Shown here in pieces: positions 52,940 to 62,810 of a stretch of 64,000 nucleotides of DNA (positions are counted from its first letter, which is position 1; every line of letters starts with the position of its first letter). The notes beneath the pieces are model-generated. The model was not told where the DNA came from. It searched no databases and worked only from the letters and a program-made list of their open reading frames with translations. Location: the NCBI GenBank assembly GCA_024280395.1, contig JAJRQG010000007.1, forward strand, positions 1 to 64,000, in the 5' to 3' direction. The DNA comes from Gammaproteobacteria bacterium. Its GTDB lineage: Bacteria; Pseudomonadota; Gammaproteobacteria; Xanthomonadales; Marinicellaceae. A program made the position numbers and the translations under genes.

Positions 52940-54772
52940 TTACTGATTTTCTCTAATCCATTTCAAACATTCTTTAAAGTCATCAAATATTTGCTCGGTT
53001 GGAATTAAATCAGGGATAATATCAATGCGCTCCATCATGTATTTAGGTTGTTCTTCAATATGAACTAGCAACACAGTCTTATTTTGTTTAACCAAATCTA
53101 TCAGTACGTCTTCAATTGCATATAACCCAGATTGATCCATGTATGACATTTTGTCCAAACGAACAATAATCGTTGAAGCGGAATTCGGAATCTGTTTTGC
53201 AAGCTCCTGAAAATCACTGGTTGAGCCAAAAAACAACGGTCCATTAATGTGTTTTATAAACACGCTTTTTTCCAACTCTTCTGGAAAGTCCGCTTCATCC
53301 GACCATGATTTTTCTTCACTTAAGTTTTTCACATCAGATTGTGTCGCTGTTAAATCACCAATTTTCTTCATAAAGATTAAAGAAGCAAATACTAAGCCGA
53401 TACCTACGGCATAAACTAAGTTCCATACAGAAGATAAAACCAATACAACAATCATGATAATCACTTCTGGTTTAGGCATATAAGGAATCGCCTTGAGCCC
53501 TTTATAATCCATTACACCAATGCCCACAGTTATCAATAAACCTGCTAAAACAGCTGCAGGTATTTTTGAAGCAATCGGACCAAGAGCAAGCAGTGTGACC
53601 ATCAACAATAAACCTGCTACCATTCCTGAAATGCGTGTCTTACCACCAGCATTAATGTTTACAACGGTTCTTATTGTTGCTCCAGCACCAGGAAGACCTC
53701 CAAATATTGCAGCAATTGAATTACCGATGCCTTGACCCACTAGTTCTTTATTTGGTTTGTGCTTGGTTTTAGTCATATTATCAGCTACTACAGATGTCAG
53801 TAATGAGTCAATTGCCCCCAACAAAGCTAATGTTAATGCGGTAAAAATATAGGGGGAGATAGTTGTCAAACTAAATTCACTGAATATATCAAGATGTGGC
53901 ACTGGCAATCCACTGGGGATTTCCTCAATCGGCCTATAATTCAATCCAAATGCAATTGCGCCACCTGAAACAACCAAAAGGGCCACGAGTTCGCCTGGGA
54001 TTTTGGTGGGCAACCTTTTAAATCCAAATACAATAAATATGGTAATCAATGCCAAAGATAGTTCTATCCAGTTTATAGAGCTCAATGCTCTAGACATCAC
54101 CTTTAATGAACCAATAACACCTGATGACGCTGTGTTTGCAAGTGACTGAGATTCCTGAAGTATTTGTTCTGACGTGATGCTCGCTGCTCTTTTAATGGTT
54201 TCTTGGAAATTTTCCAAAACCATTATTCCTTCGCCAGCTTCATCCTGAAGAATGCCATCTAACAACGACTCTTCTGCAAACGGCTTAAATTGTTCCACAA
54301 ATGCCGCATCTTCTTTTGGATAATATCCAACCGCAGGTAGAATTTGTGTAACAAGTATTATCACGCCAATTGCGGTCATAAAACCTGATACAACAGGATA
54401 TGGAATATACTTTATGTACTTACCCAATCCTAAGAACCCCAATCCTATTTGCATTAATCCTGCCAATAAAAACACCATCAGTATCACTGGTAAGGCTTTA
54501 CTAACATCACCATCAAACCCCGCTAGTATTCCTGCAATAACAACCATACTAATAGCTGTCATCGGAGCTGTCGGGCCAGAAATCTGGGTGTTTGTTCCGC
54601 CAAATAGTGCTGCGAAAAATCCTACAAAAATAGCCCCATATAATCCTGCACTGGGTCCAAGACCTGAACTCACACCAAAGGCAAGTGCCAAAGGAAGAGC
54701 AACAACTCCAGCGGTAACTCCACCGAATAAATCTCCTCTTAAGTGGTTAAAATTAAAATGTTTTTCTTTCAT
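52940..54772 (-). CDS. SulP-family anion transporter (candidate bicarbonate transporter) 2, with STAS domain
   Basis: 610 residues from ATG 54772 (GAGAG six bases upstream; the ATG at 54790 has no ribosome site). SulP core: GVTAGVVALPLALAFGVSSGLGP, TQISGPTAPMTAISMV, GLPGAGATIRTVVNINAGGKT. An inserted soluble loop at about 155-235 precedes the later helices. A full STAS domain covers about 500-605 (VIVRLDKMSYMDQSGLYAIED). SulP proteins of this kind work as sodium-dependent bicarbonate transporters in some bacteria; that activity is inferred here from the adjacent carbonic anhydrase. Confidence 0.92.
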   Translation of the reverse strand: MKEKHFNFNHLRGDLFGGVTAGVVALPLALAFGVSSGLGPSAGLYGAIFVGFFAALFGGTNTQISGPTAPMTAISMVVIAGILAGFDGDVSKALPVILMVFLLAGLMQIGLGFLGLGKYIKYIPYPVVSGFMTAIGVIILVTQILPAVGYYPKEDAAFVEQFKPFAEESLLDGILQDEAGEGIMVLENFQETIKRAASITSEQILQESQSLANTASSGVIGSLKVMSRALSSINWIELSLALITIFIVFGFKRLPTKIPGELVALLVVSGGAIAFGLNYRPIEEIPSGLPVPHLDIFSEFSLTTISPYIFTALTLALLGAIDSLLTSVVADNMTKTKHKPNKELVGQGIGNSIAAIFGGLPGAGATIRTVVNINAGGKTRISGMVAGLLLMVTLLALGPIASKIPAAVLAGLLITVGIGVMDYKGLKAIPYMPKPEVIIMIVVLVLSSVWNLVYAVGIGLVFASLIFMKKIGDLTATQSDVKNLSEEKSWSDEADFPEELEKSVFIKHINGPLFFGSTSDFQELAKQIPNSASTIIVRLDKMSYMDQSGLYAIEDVLIDLVKQNKTVLLVHIEEQPKYMMERIDIIPDLIPTEQIFDDFKECLKWIRENQ

Positions 54773-54795
54773 TATTTTCTCTCTATTCATGTGTT

Positions 54796-55464
54796 TTATT
54801 TCAATAAACTAAAAACCAATTCTGTATAAAATTGTGTTATAGAATCTTTGGTTTTAGACAAATCTGTTAATGCAGGCAAATGCTCTGCAAAATACTTTTG
54901 TTGATGTGCGCCCTCTATTACGGTGGAAATCAACATGTGTGGGTACTTAAAGTCTGCTTTAATTTCTAGTATCATGTCACTCACTCGTTGAACAACACTT
55001 TTGTAGGCTTTAAAACAGCCTTTCTTATTTTCCTCATCTACATTCTTTGTGTAATATGCTTTCAATGATTCTGAAAATATTATCTGACACAAAAGTACTT
55101 CATTAACATATGAAATTGAGTTATCTATCAACACAGGTTTGGTCAATATTTCAATTGATCTAATAAGCTTCTCTTGAGAAGAAGAAATATTAGAAGTTGC
55201 AAAAACCAATTGGTATTCAGTCCACGCCCAATACCAACTCGTTAGATACAACAATAAAGTGTGTTTGTTATCAAAGTACCTATAAATAGAGCTCTCAGGA
55301 GATTTTATTCTCAAACCAAGTTTCTTAAATGTAAATGACTCAAAACCAATTTCATTCATTAACTCAATACTGTTTGTAATAATTTTACGGCCCAATTCTG
55401 AAGAGTCAGGATTTTTAGAATACAACTCTGGATTCACCTCTATTTGAATGTTTAAATTTTTCAT
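54796..55464 (-). CDS. TetR-family transcriptional regulator
   Basis: 222 residues with an N-terminal helix-turn-helix (about 25-70: TNSIELMNEIGFESFTFKKLG, SSIYRYFDNKHTLL) and an alpha-helical ligand domain. It is first in TetR-SulP-carbonic anhydrase, followed within 25 bases by the SulP gene. The operator-like palindrome before it recurs before SulP 1, so it probably regulates both operons and itself. The inducer is unknown. Confidence 0.9.
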   Translation of the reverse strand: MKNLNIQIEVNPELYSKNPDSSELGRKIITNSIELMNEIGFESFTFKKLGLRIKSPESSIYRYFDNKHTLLLYLTSWYWAWTEYQLVFATSNISSSQEKLIRSIEILTKPVLIDNSISYVNEVLLCQIIFSESLKAYYTKNVDEENKKGCFKAYKSVVQRVSDMILEIKADFKYPHMLISTVIEGAHQQKYFAEHLPALTDLSKTKDSITQFYTELVFSLLK

Positions 55465-55500
55465 TCTATACCCTCTCTAATATATTTGCGCTCAATTATA

Positions 55501-55513
55501 ATAGTATTGCTAT
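55501..55513. promoter_or_regulatory. Candidate TetR operator before tetR-SulP-carbonic anhydrase
   Basis: ATAGTATTGCTAT, 37 bases before the TetR start, matches ATAGTAATACTAT at 50622 at 11 of 13 positions, and the shared flank CGCTCAA precedes both. A TATATT minus-10-like sequence lies nearby on the minus strand. Confidence 0.7.
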
Positions 55514-55673
55514 CGTTATGGCAAGTAATTATATTAATTACATGTTGAAAAACATAACAAACTTATTTGGGTGACATAAACTAAGTTGATTCAAGCCTGG
55601 TTACTTGAAGTTTTATCACATAGACCCAAAATGTATATTTACACTTCAATCCAATATTTTCTACGGTGAACCC

Positions 55674-56546
55674 ATGAAACGCATCTTATTAATTTTTTTG
55701 CTATTTTCCTTTTCTAGCCATTCTAAAGACATAACACAACAAACTGGTTTAGAAACAAACAAAACCCAATTCTTAAGAATCAAGACCGATGAGAAAAACA
55801 CTCCCGTTGCTTTACAGTTAGCTAATGCCCGTTATGTACCTATCGATGGTATTCCTAATGGTATGTATGTAGATTTAATTAGTGCAGTACATGTCGCCGA
55901 TAAATCTTATTATGAAAACTTAAACGAACTATTCAAAACCTATGATGTAGTCTTGTATGAATTAGTTGCACCAGAAGGCACAAGAGTGGGCGATCGTGCT
56001 GCCAGTGAAGGCAAAGGAATGTTATCCATGCTACAACAAGGCATGAAAAATGTATTGGGCCTAACTTTTCAATTGGAAGAAGTCGATTATTCACCCAAAA
56101 ACTTTGTACATGCGGATATCTCACCTGAAGATTTCAAGAATAGCATGGATAAAAATGGAGAATCCTTTCTAGCCATGTTTATGCGCATGTGGTTGGTTGG
56201 GTTACAACAACAAGTCACCAATCCTAATTCAGTCAACGATATGGACTTAATCATGGCAATGTTTTCACCGAACAAAGAGCGCGACTTAAAAGTTATCGCT
56301 GCTAAACAATTCATGAATATGGATCCATTAATGAACGCCATTGAAGGTGATAAAGGCTCCACTCTGGTGACCACAAGAAACCTAAAAGCATTAAAGGTTT
56401 TGCGCCGTGAAATAGAAAAGGGCAACAAAACCTTTGCTATATTCTATGGTGCTGCCCACATGTCTGAAATGGAAGAAGTCTTGATGAAAGAATTCAAACT
56501 AAAACCCGCAGGGATCAGCTGGGTCGATGCTTGGGATTTAAAATAG
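55674..56546 (+). CDS. TraB/TIKI-family exported protein
   Basis: 290 residues from ATG 55674, where the signal peptide begins (MKRILLIFLLFSFSSHS); the frame upstream is rejected. TraB/GumN-type features are the early ISAVHVADKSYYENLNELFKTYDVVLYE and the late FAIFYGAAHMSEMEE (GxxH and E residues of the presumed metal-protease site). Members of this family include metalloproteases of the Wnt-cleaving Tiki type; bacterial roles are unknown. Single gene, convergent with the Ppx gene with two bases between stops. Confidence 0.8.
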   Translation: MKRILLIFLLFSFSSHSKDITQQTGLETNKTQFLRIKTDEKNTPVALQLANARYVPIDGIPNGMYVDLISAVHVADKSYYENLNELFKTYDVVLYELVAPEGTRVGDRAASEGKGMLSMLQQGMKNVLGLTFQLEEVDYSPKNFVHADISPEDFKNSMDKNGESFLAMFMRMWLVGLQQQVTNPNSVNDMDLIMAMFSPNKERDLKVIAAKQFMNMDPLMNAIEGDKGSTLVTTRNLKALKVLRREIEKGNKTFAIFYGAAHMSEMEEVLMKEFKLKPAGISWVDAWDLK

Positions 56547-56548
56547 CC

Positions 56549-58036
56549 TTAATAAATTAAGTATTCAACATCCAGAGCTTTTAGATATTTTGCTTCTGAT
56601 TGTAAGTCTTCATAAGTCAATGGATGATGTTGCAACCAGTCTTGTTTAAATTTAATGGTGATTTTTTTATCTCTTAGTTCAATCGAATCTAATGCAATTG
56701 TTTCATCCTTACGAGGACGATTGAGCAATGTGGCAGCTCGGAAAATCACCAGTATTGGCAACAACTTTTGAAGTTGCTTGTCCGATAGTTTTTGCAGCCA
56801 TTCTTTTTTAATTTTACGCCGCAACAAAGCCACAATTACTGATAGCTTTAATTGTTCTTGATAGGAAAAACCTGGCATATCGGCGTGGCTAAGGATATAC
56901 GCCGCATGTTTTTCAAAATGTGAATGAGAGATATTCAAACCCAACTCGTGAAGTTGTGCTGCCCAATTCAACAATTCTAGTTGAGAATCCGACAACTCAA
57001 GATTGCTCAATGCAATCAATTGATCAATGGTATTTTTAACCCTAAGACTGTGTGCCACATCCACTTCAAACTGAACAACTAATTTATCAATACTTCGTTG
57101 TCGAATATCGTTGTGATGCAAACGGCCACTTAAATCATAAACAATCCCTTCTCGCAGTGCACCAGAACTGCTTTGTATTTTGTTAATGGGCAATGACTCG
57201 AATAATGCCTTGATAATAGCCAATCCGCCAATAAACACTGGCAGCCGTCGAGAACTTAATCCTACAATTTCTTGTAACTTGACAATTTCTCCCAGTGCCA
57301 AACAACGAGCAATAAGCTTGTCTAAACCTTCTGTCTCGATTCCATAAACAGAATATTGATTTTCCATCAGGACTTTTACCGTAGACCGCATACTGCCCGA
57401 TGCACCAATCACAATATTCCAACCCAGCTTCTTATACTTTGACACAATGGGCAATAACTGTCGCCTGGCATTTAATACAGCTTTTTTCCAATTGCCTTGA
57501 GAAATTTTGCCATTAGAAAAAAACTTCTTGGTGTAAGTCACACAACCCATGTGTAAACTTTCACGCAATAAGGGGTTGAAGTCTTCACCAATGATTAACT
57601 CAGTTGAACCTCCACCAATGTCTATCACTAAGCGTTTGCCTTGATTACTAGCCAAAGAATGTGCCACACCCAAATACAAGATTCTGGCTTCTTCACGCCC
57701 GGAAATAATATCAATGGGCTTGCCCAATGCAACCGATGCTCGTGCCAAGAACTCGTCAGAATTCTTGGCTTTACGTAAGGTATTAGTACCCACAATACGA
57801 AGATGTGATCTTGGAATGTGTGCAATACGTTGTCCAATTTTTTCTAAAGAAGCTATCGCTTCATCCATTTTTATATCTGACAAGCTGCCCTTTTCATCCA
57901 AGCCATTGGCCAAACGAACCATGTCTTTGTGTCGATCTATCACATGCATCTGGTTATTGGCAAATTCTGCCACAATCATGTGAAAAGAATTAGATCCCAA
58001 ATCAACCGCAGAATAGAGTAATTGTTTTTGTTGCAT
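56549..58036 (-). CDS. Ppx/GppA exopolyphosphatase family protein
   Basis: 495 residues, the usual length. The actin-like ATPase fold has DLGSNSFHMIVAE near the N-terminus, GGGSTELIIG as second phosphate loop and GASGSMRSTVK, followed by a C-terminal HD-type helical domain (about 320-490, LHELGLNISHSHFEKHAAYIL). It removes phosphate from polyphosphate chains or from pppGpp; which is not clear by eye. It follows the prolyl oligopeptidase gene directly (two bases), in the same direction. Confidence 0.92.
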   Translation of the reverse strand: MQQKQLLYSAVDLGSNSFHMIVAEFANNQMHVIDRHKDMVRLANGLDEKGSLSDIKMDEAIASLEKIGQRIAHIPRSHLRIVGTNTLRKAKNSDEFLARASVALGKPIDIISGREEARILYLGVAHSLASNQGKRLVIDIGGGSTELIIGEDFNPLLRESLHMGCVTYTKKFFSNGKISQGNWKKAVLNARRQLLPIVSKYKKLGWNIVIGASGSMRSTVKVLMENQYSVYGIETEGLDKLIARCLALGEIVKLQEIVGLSSRRLPVFIGGLAIIKALFESLPINKIQSSSGALREGIVYDLSGRLHHNDIRQRSIDKLVVQFEVDVAHSLRVKNTIDQLIALSNLELSDSQLELLNWAAQLHELGLNISHSHFEKHAAYILSHADMPGFSYQEQLKLSVIVALLRRKIKKEWLQKLSDKQLQKLLPILVIFRAATLLNRPRKDETIALDSIELRDKKITIKFKQDWLQHHPLTYEDLQSEAKYLKALDVEYLIY

Positions 58037-58038
58037 AG

Positions 58039-60189
58039 CTATTTAAGGTTTTTTATTCCCATATTCCACAAAGTAAAAGAAAATATATCGGCGTATTGGT
58101 CGATGGTTTTGGATACAGGTGTCCCTGCTCCATGACCTGCATCGGTTTCTATACGTATCAATAATGGATTTTTGATGCTGCCTTTTGCTTGCAATTCGGC
58201 GGCGAATTTGAATGAGTGTGCTGGAACGACTCGATCATCGTGATCGCCTGTAGTCACTAAAGTAGCTGGATAATCCACACCAGAATTGACATTGTGTACA
58301 GGTGAATAGCCAAGCAGGTATTCAAACATGTCTTTGTCTTGTTCGCTTGTACCGTAATCATATGCCCAACCTGCGCCCGAGGTGAATGTGTGGTAACGCA
58401 ACATATCAAGAACACCAACAGCCGGCAATGCCACTTGCATGAGATCAGGGCGTTGAGTCATAACCGCACCTACGAGTAGACCACCGTTTGAACCACCCAT
58501 AATGCCAAGCTTTTGCTTGGATGTATAATTGTGGTCGATTAAATATTCACCTGCAGCAATAAAATCATCAAACACATTTTGTTTTTTCTTCTTGGTGCCA
58601 GCATCGTGCCAATTGGTTCCATATTCGCCACCGCCACGTAAGTTAGCAACCGCATAAATACCGCCCATTTCCATCCATACCGCACGGGTGATGCTAAAAC
58701 GAGGTTTTAGGCTGATATTAAAACCACCATAACCATATAGAATAGTGGGGTTATTGCCATTTAGTTTTGTGCCTTTTTTATAGGAGATTATCATGGGCAC
58801 TTTTGTACCGTCTTTTGATGTGTAAAATACTTGTTTTGAAATAAAGGCATCGGTATCAAAATCAATTTTGGGCTTGTTGTAAACTCTTGAGTTACCCGAT
58901 TGTGCATCATAAGCATAAGTTGTGTCCGGTGTTACGTAGTTTGAGAAGGAATAATACAAAACTTCATCTTCTTTCTTGCCACCAAATCCACTGGCCGTTC
59001 CAACACCTGGTAATTTTATTTCGCGAACTAGGTTTCCATCGTAATCGTATTGATTGACTTGGGTGACGGCATCGACCATATAATTGGTGAAAAAATAGCC
59101 TGAACCCGCACTGGTAGATAAAACATTTTTTGTTTCAGGAATAAAATCAACCCAATTATTTGAGGTCGGATTTGATGCATCAACAGTAACGATTTTTTTA
59201 TTGGGTGCATCTAAATCAGTGACCAAATACAGTTTTGAACCCATATTATCAATCACATAAGTATTGGAATCTGTATGTGATAAAACGGTCACTAAAGGAC
59301 TATTTTTTTTAGTTAAGTCTTTCAGAAACAAACGGTTGCCATTGGTTGAAACCGCTCCTGAAATAAGTAAATAACGGTCATCTTCAGTCACATCACCACC
59401 CACATAACGGTGTTTTTGTGTCGGAGTGCCACCAAAAACCACCTTGTCAATTGATTGTTTCGTGCCCAATTGATGGTAATACAATTTGTGCTGGTCAGTT
59501 TTGGCCGATAATTCACTGCCTTTGGGTTTGTCATAGCTGGAATAATAAAAACCCTCGTTCTTGTACCATGACAATCCAGAAAACTTAATGTCAACCAACG
59601 TATCTTCGATTTGTTTCTTGCTCTGAACATCAACAATTTTCACCTTGCGCCAATCACTGCCTCCCTCACTGATGGTATAAGCAGCAATTGATCCATCTTT
59701 TGAAAAACTAACTTGTCCCAATGAAACTGTTCCATCTTCACTGAATGTATTCGGATCTAAAAAGACCTCTTCATTGCCTCCTATATCTTTGCGGTACATG
59801 ACGTATTGATTTTGCAAACCGTTATTTTTATAAAAGTAAGTGTAATTGCCTTCTTTGAATGGCGCAGTAACTTTTTCATAATTCCAAATATTAGTCAGCC
59901 GTTTTTTGATTTGTGCTCTAAATGGAATTTTATTTAAATAGGCATGAGTAACTTTGTTTTCAGCAGCAACCCAGGCAGCTGTGTCATCTGCCATATCATC
60001 TTCTAACCAACGGTAAGGATCGGCAACAGCCGTACCGAAATAGTGATCAATCACATCCCCTTTTTTTGTAATTGGATAGCTTGGTTTTTGACTGTTGGTT
60101 TGAACTATTTCATGACTGGCTTTTTTATAAGCAGATTCACAACTCACCAGTGCTAATGATATTAACAATATTAGGTAAATTCTTTTCAT
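58039..60189 (-). CDS. Prolyl oligopeptidase family serine peptidase, lipoprotein
   Basis: 716 residues with a lipoprotein signal ([17 protein letters not shown], lipobox LVSC). The seven-blade propeller (about 100-430) limits access to a C-terminal hydrolase domain with catalytic S567 (GGSNGG), Asp in GDHDDRVVP (D651/D652) and H686 (DAGHGAG). S9A oligopeptidases cut after proline in short peptides. Anchored in the outer membrane or periplasm, it may feed the peptide transporters; that is inference. First gene before ppx. Confidence 0.95.
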   Translation of the reverse strand: MKRIYLILLISLALVSCESAYKKASHEIVQTNSQKPSYPITKKGDVIDHYFGTAVADPYRWLEDDMADDTAAWVAAENKVTHAYLNKIPFRAQIKKRLTNIWNYEKVTAPFKEGNYTYFYKNNGLQNQYVMYRKDIGGNEEVFLDPNTFSEDGTVSLGQVSFSKDGSIAAYTISEGGSDWRKVKIVDVQSKKQIEDTLVDIKFSGLSWYKNEGFYYSSYDKPKGSELSAKTDQHKLYYHQLGTKQSIDKVVFGGTPTQKHRYVGGDVTEDDRYLLISGAVSTNGNRLFLKDLTKKNSPLVTVLSHTDSNTYVIDNMGSKLYLVTDLDAPNKKIVTVDASNPTSNNWVDFIPETKNVLSTSAGSGYFFTNYMVDAVTQVNQYDYDGNLVREIKLPGVGTASGFGGKKEDEVLYYSFSNYVTPDTTYAYDAQSGNSRVYNKPKIDFDTDAFISKQVFYTSKDGTKVPMIISYKKGTKLNGNNPTILYGYGGFNISLKPRFSITRAVWMEMGGIYAVANLRGGGEYGTNWHDAGTKKKKQNVFDDFIAAGEYLIDHNYTSKQKLGIMGGSNGGLLVGAVMTQRPDLMQVALPAVGVLDMLRYHTFTSGAGWAYDYGTSEQDKDMFEYLLGYSPVHNVNSGVDYPATLVTTGDHDDRVVPAHSFKFAAELQAKGSIKNPLLIRIETDAGHGAGTPVSKTIDQYADIFSFTLWNMGIKNLK

Positions 60190-60277
60190 TTGGTAATCTC
60201 GATAGTAATTGCAATAAGATTATACTCAATTATCAATTTATTGTAAGATAGCGCTAACTAAAAATACAGTTATTATC

Positions 60278-61945
60278 ATGGCACAATATATCTATACCAT
60301 GAATCGTGTGAGTAAAACGGTTCCCCCCAACAAAGAAATTATCAAAGACATCTCAATCAGCTTTTTTCCTGGTGCTAAAATTGGTGTTTTGGGGCTTAAT
60401 GGCTCTGGTAAATCTACTGTGCTTCGCATCATGGCAGGAATTGATAAGGAATTTAATGGTGAATCTCGTCCACAGCCCGGCATAAAGATTGGCTATTTAT
60501 CACAAGAGCCTGAGTTAGATGAAGAAAAAACTGTTCGTGAGAATGTAGAGTTAGGCATGAGCGAGGTTAAATCTCTGTTGGATGAATTTGATGAAATTTC
60601 CATGAAATTTGGCGAAGACATGTCCGATGATGAAATGGAAAAATTATTGGCCAGACAAGCCGAATTACAGGATAGAATTGAAGCTGCCAATGGCTGGGAA
60701 TTAGATCGTACATTAGAAAAAGCGGCAGATGCATTGCGCCTACCACCTTGGGATGCCAAAGTATCTTTACTTTCTGGTGGTGAAAAACGCCGCGTGGCCT
60801 TATGTAAATTGCTGTTGTCAGCACCAGATATGTTGTTACTAGATGAGCCAACCAACCACTTGGATGCAGAAACTGTGGCCTGGTTAGAACGCTTTTTAGC
60901 CGATTTCACCGGTACCATTGTGGCTGTTACCCATGATAGATATTTCTTGGACAATGTTGCCGAATGGATTTTGGAATTAGACCGTGGTCATGGCATTCCC
61001 TATGAAGGCAATTACAGTTCTTGGCTGGAGCAAAAAGAAAAACGTTTGATTCAAGAAAAACGTGCCGAAGCTTCACACATGAAGGTAATACAAAGCGAAT
61101 TAGAGTGGGTGCGTTCAAATGCCAAAGGCAAACGCACCAAATCAAAAGCTCGCCTAGCCCGTTTCGAAGAGTTGCAATCCAAAGAATTTCAATCTCGCAA
61201 TGAAACCAATCAAATCTTCATTCCACAGGGCCCCCGATTGGGTGAAAATGTCATTGAATTTAAGAACGTGTCTAAAGCCTTCGATGACAAATATCTGATT
61301 GATGATTTAAGTTTCAAAGTGCCACAAGGCGCAATAGTTGGCATTATTGGTCCCAATGGTGCGGGTAAGTCTACTTTGTTTAATATGATTGATGGCAAAG
61401 AACAGCCTGATAGTGGGATTGTAGAAATTGGCGAAACAGTTGAATTGGCCTATGTGAAACAATCGCGTGAAGATTTGAACAATGACAAACAACTGTGGCA
61501 AGACATTGGCGATGGTGAAGAGGTCTTGAAAATTGGCAATTACACCATTCCTGCGAGAGCTTGGTTGTCACGCTTTAATTTCAAAGGTGCAGACCAACAA
61601 AAGATTGTAAAGAACTTGTCTGGTGGCGAACGTAACCGTTTACAGTTGGCCAAAGTGTTAAAATCTGGCGGCAATGTGTTGTTACTGGATGAGCCTACCA
61701 ATGATTTAGATGTAGAAACCTTGCGAGCCCTTGAAGAAGCTGTACTTAATTTCTCAGGATCGGTGATGGTTATCTCTCATGATAGATGGTTTTTGGATAG
61801 AATTGCCACACATATACTGGCTTTTGAAGATGAATCACATGTGGAATTTTTTGAAGGAAATTACACTGAATATGAACAAGATTACAAACGCCGTTTTGGT
61901 GATATTCCACAGCCACATAGAATTAAATACAAAAAACTATCATAA
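60278..61945 (+). CDS. ettA: Energy-dependent translational throttle protein EttA (ABC-F)
   Basis: 555 residues, exactly the size of E. coli EttA. Two ABC domains: Walker A GLNGSGKST and GPNGAGKST, signatures LSGGEKRRVALCKLL and LSGGERNRLQLAKVL, and DEPTNHLD/DEPTNDLD. The linker is EttA-like (LERFLADFTGTIVAVTHDRYFLD and the arm RGHGIPYEGNYSSWLEQKEKRL). It binds the ribosomal E site and restrains the first peptide bond when ADP is high. Divergent from the peptidase gene over 88 bases. Confidence 0.96.
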   Translation: MAQYIYTMNRVSKTVPPNKEIIKDISISFFPGAKIGVLGLNGSGKSTVLRIMAGIDKEFNGESRPQPGIKIGYLSQEPELDEEKTVRENVELGMSEVKSLLDEFDEISMKFGEDMSDDEMEKLLARQAELQDRIEAANGWELDRTLEKAADALRLPPWDAKVSLLSGGEKRRVALCKLLLSAPDMLLLDEPTNHLDAETVAWLERFLADFTGTIVAVTHDRYFLDNVAEWILELDRGHGIPYEGNYSSWLEQKEKRLIQEKRAEASHMKVIQSELEWVRSNAKGKRTKSKARLARFEELQSKEFQSRNETNQIFIPQGPRLGENVIEFKNVSKAFDDKYLIDDLSFKVPQGAIVGIIGPNGAGKSTLFNMIDGKEQPDSGIVEIGETVELAYVKQSREDLNNDKQLWQDIGDGEEVLKIGNYTIPARAWLSRFNFKGADQQKIVKNLSGGERNRLQLAKVLKSGGNVLLLDEPTNDLDVETLRALEEAVLNFSGSVMVISHDRWFLDRIATHILAFEDESHVEFFEGNYTEYEQDYKRRFGDIPQPHRIKYKKLS

Positions 61946-61946
61946 A

Positions 61947-61963
61947 TTACCGCCTTCGCGGAA
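61947..61963. repeat. REP-like palindrome downstream of ettA
   Basis: The core CCGC-CTTC-GCGG is followed by GAAATGACGGGTGGTTT, the usual right-hand context of the same REP type as at 9048. It may also help end the ettA transcript. Confidence 0.6.
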
Positions 61964-62002
61964 ATGACGGGTGGTTTGCTATAATGACACGGGTAGTTTG
62001 AA

Positions 62003-62800
62003 TTACCTTAGTAGCTTAACCAACAAATATGAAAATTTAGAACAGTGCTTGTGAAAATATCTTTGCAAGCCCTGTTTTTTCATCTCCCCAACTTTGGGAT
62101 TGGACTTACTTGAGGTTCCTTGATGATGAACCACTTCAACATTGGGGTTAAATACAATACCATAACCCATGTCTGCTGTTCTTTTAAACAAATCCAAATC
62201 TTCAAAATGCATAGGGAAACTCTCATCAAAACCATTAATTCCATTGAAAACATGTGTTTTAATCATAATTAAAGCACCAGAAATAGCTTCTACTTTTTGG
62301 CATCGTTTAGGCATGGGCAAATGAATTAGATTTACGCCCATAAAACATTGACAGTATTTAGCTAGCTTTTCAATCTTAGAAAATGTTTTAATAGCTCTCC
62401 ACAATGTAGGTAATCTGCGACGGCTGGCGCGCTGTTCTGTTCCATCAGGATTATTGACTCGACAACCTACAATGCCTATGTTTGTAAATTTGTTTAAATC
62501 AGAAGTCAATTCAATAATAGTATTTTTCTTTACAATACAATCAGGATTTAGAAAAAGCAAGTTGTCTTGAGTTGCCAGTTTTGCTCCATAGTTACAACTC
62601 GAAGCAAAACCATGGTTAATCTTGCGATAGTATTTTTTTAGCCTGTTTGATTCATTAACCAACTCCATGCTACCATCTTTAGAATGGTTATCAACAAGGA
62701 TAATTTCATTTATTCCTGTGTTAGATAAAACAGCGTCCACAGCTTGCTTCAATAACTGGCCTGTATTGTAATTTACGATGATAACAGAGCAAGCATTCAT
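62003..62800 (-). CDS. Family 2 glycosyltransferase (rhamnosyltransferase-like)
   Basis: 265 residues. GT-A fold with IIVNYNTG, ILVDNHSKDGS, the metal motif NPDC and the acceptor-side acidic pair FEDLDLFKR. WbbL-type transferases add a sugar during O-antigen or exopolysaccharide assembly; donor and acceptor are unknown. Ten bases separate it from the upstream gene of the same operon, suggesting the edge of a polysaccharide locus that continues to the right. Confidence 0.88.
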   Translation of the reverse strand: MNACSVIIVNYNTGQLLKQAVDAVLSNTGINEIILVDNHSKDGSMELVNESNRLKKYYRKINHGFASSCNYGAKLATQDNLLFLNPDCIVKKNTIIELTSDLNKFTNIGIVGCRVNNPDGTEQRASRRRLPTLWRAIKTFSKIEKLAKYCQCFMGVNLIHLPMPKRCQKVEAISGALIMIKTHVFNGINGFDESFPMHFEDLDLFKRTADMGYGIVFNPNVEVVHHQGTSSKSNPKVGEMKKQGLQRYFHKHCSKFSYLLVKLLR

Positions 62801-62810
62801 GGTGATTCCA

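Noticed and set aside
53520-54812. Plus-strand open frames opposite SulP 2
   Set aside because: Pro/Ala/Thr-rich shadows of membrane-helix codons on the other strand; the minus-strand frame has full SulP and STAS motifs.
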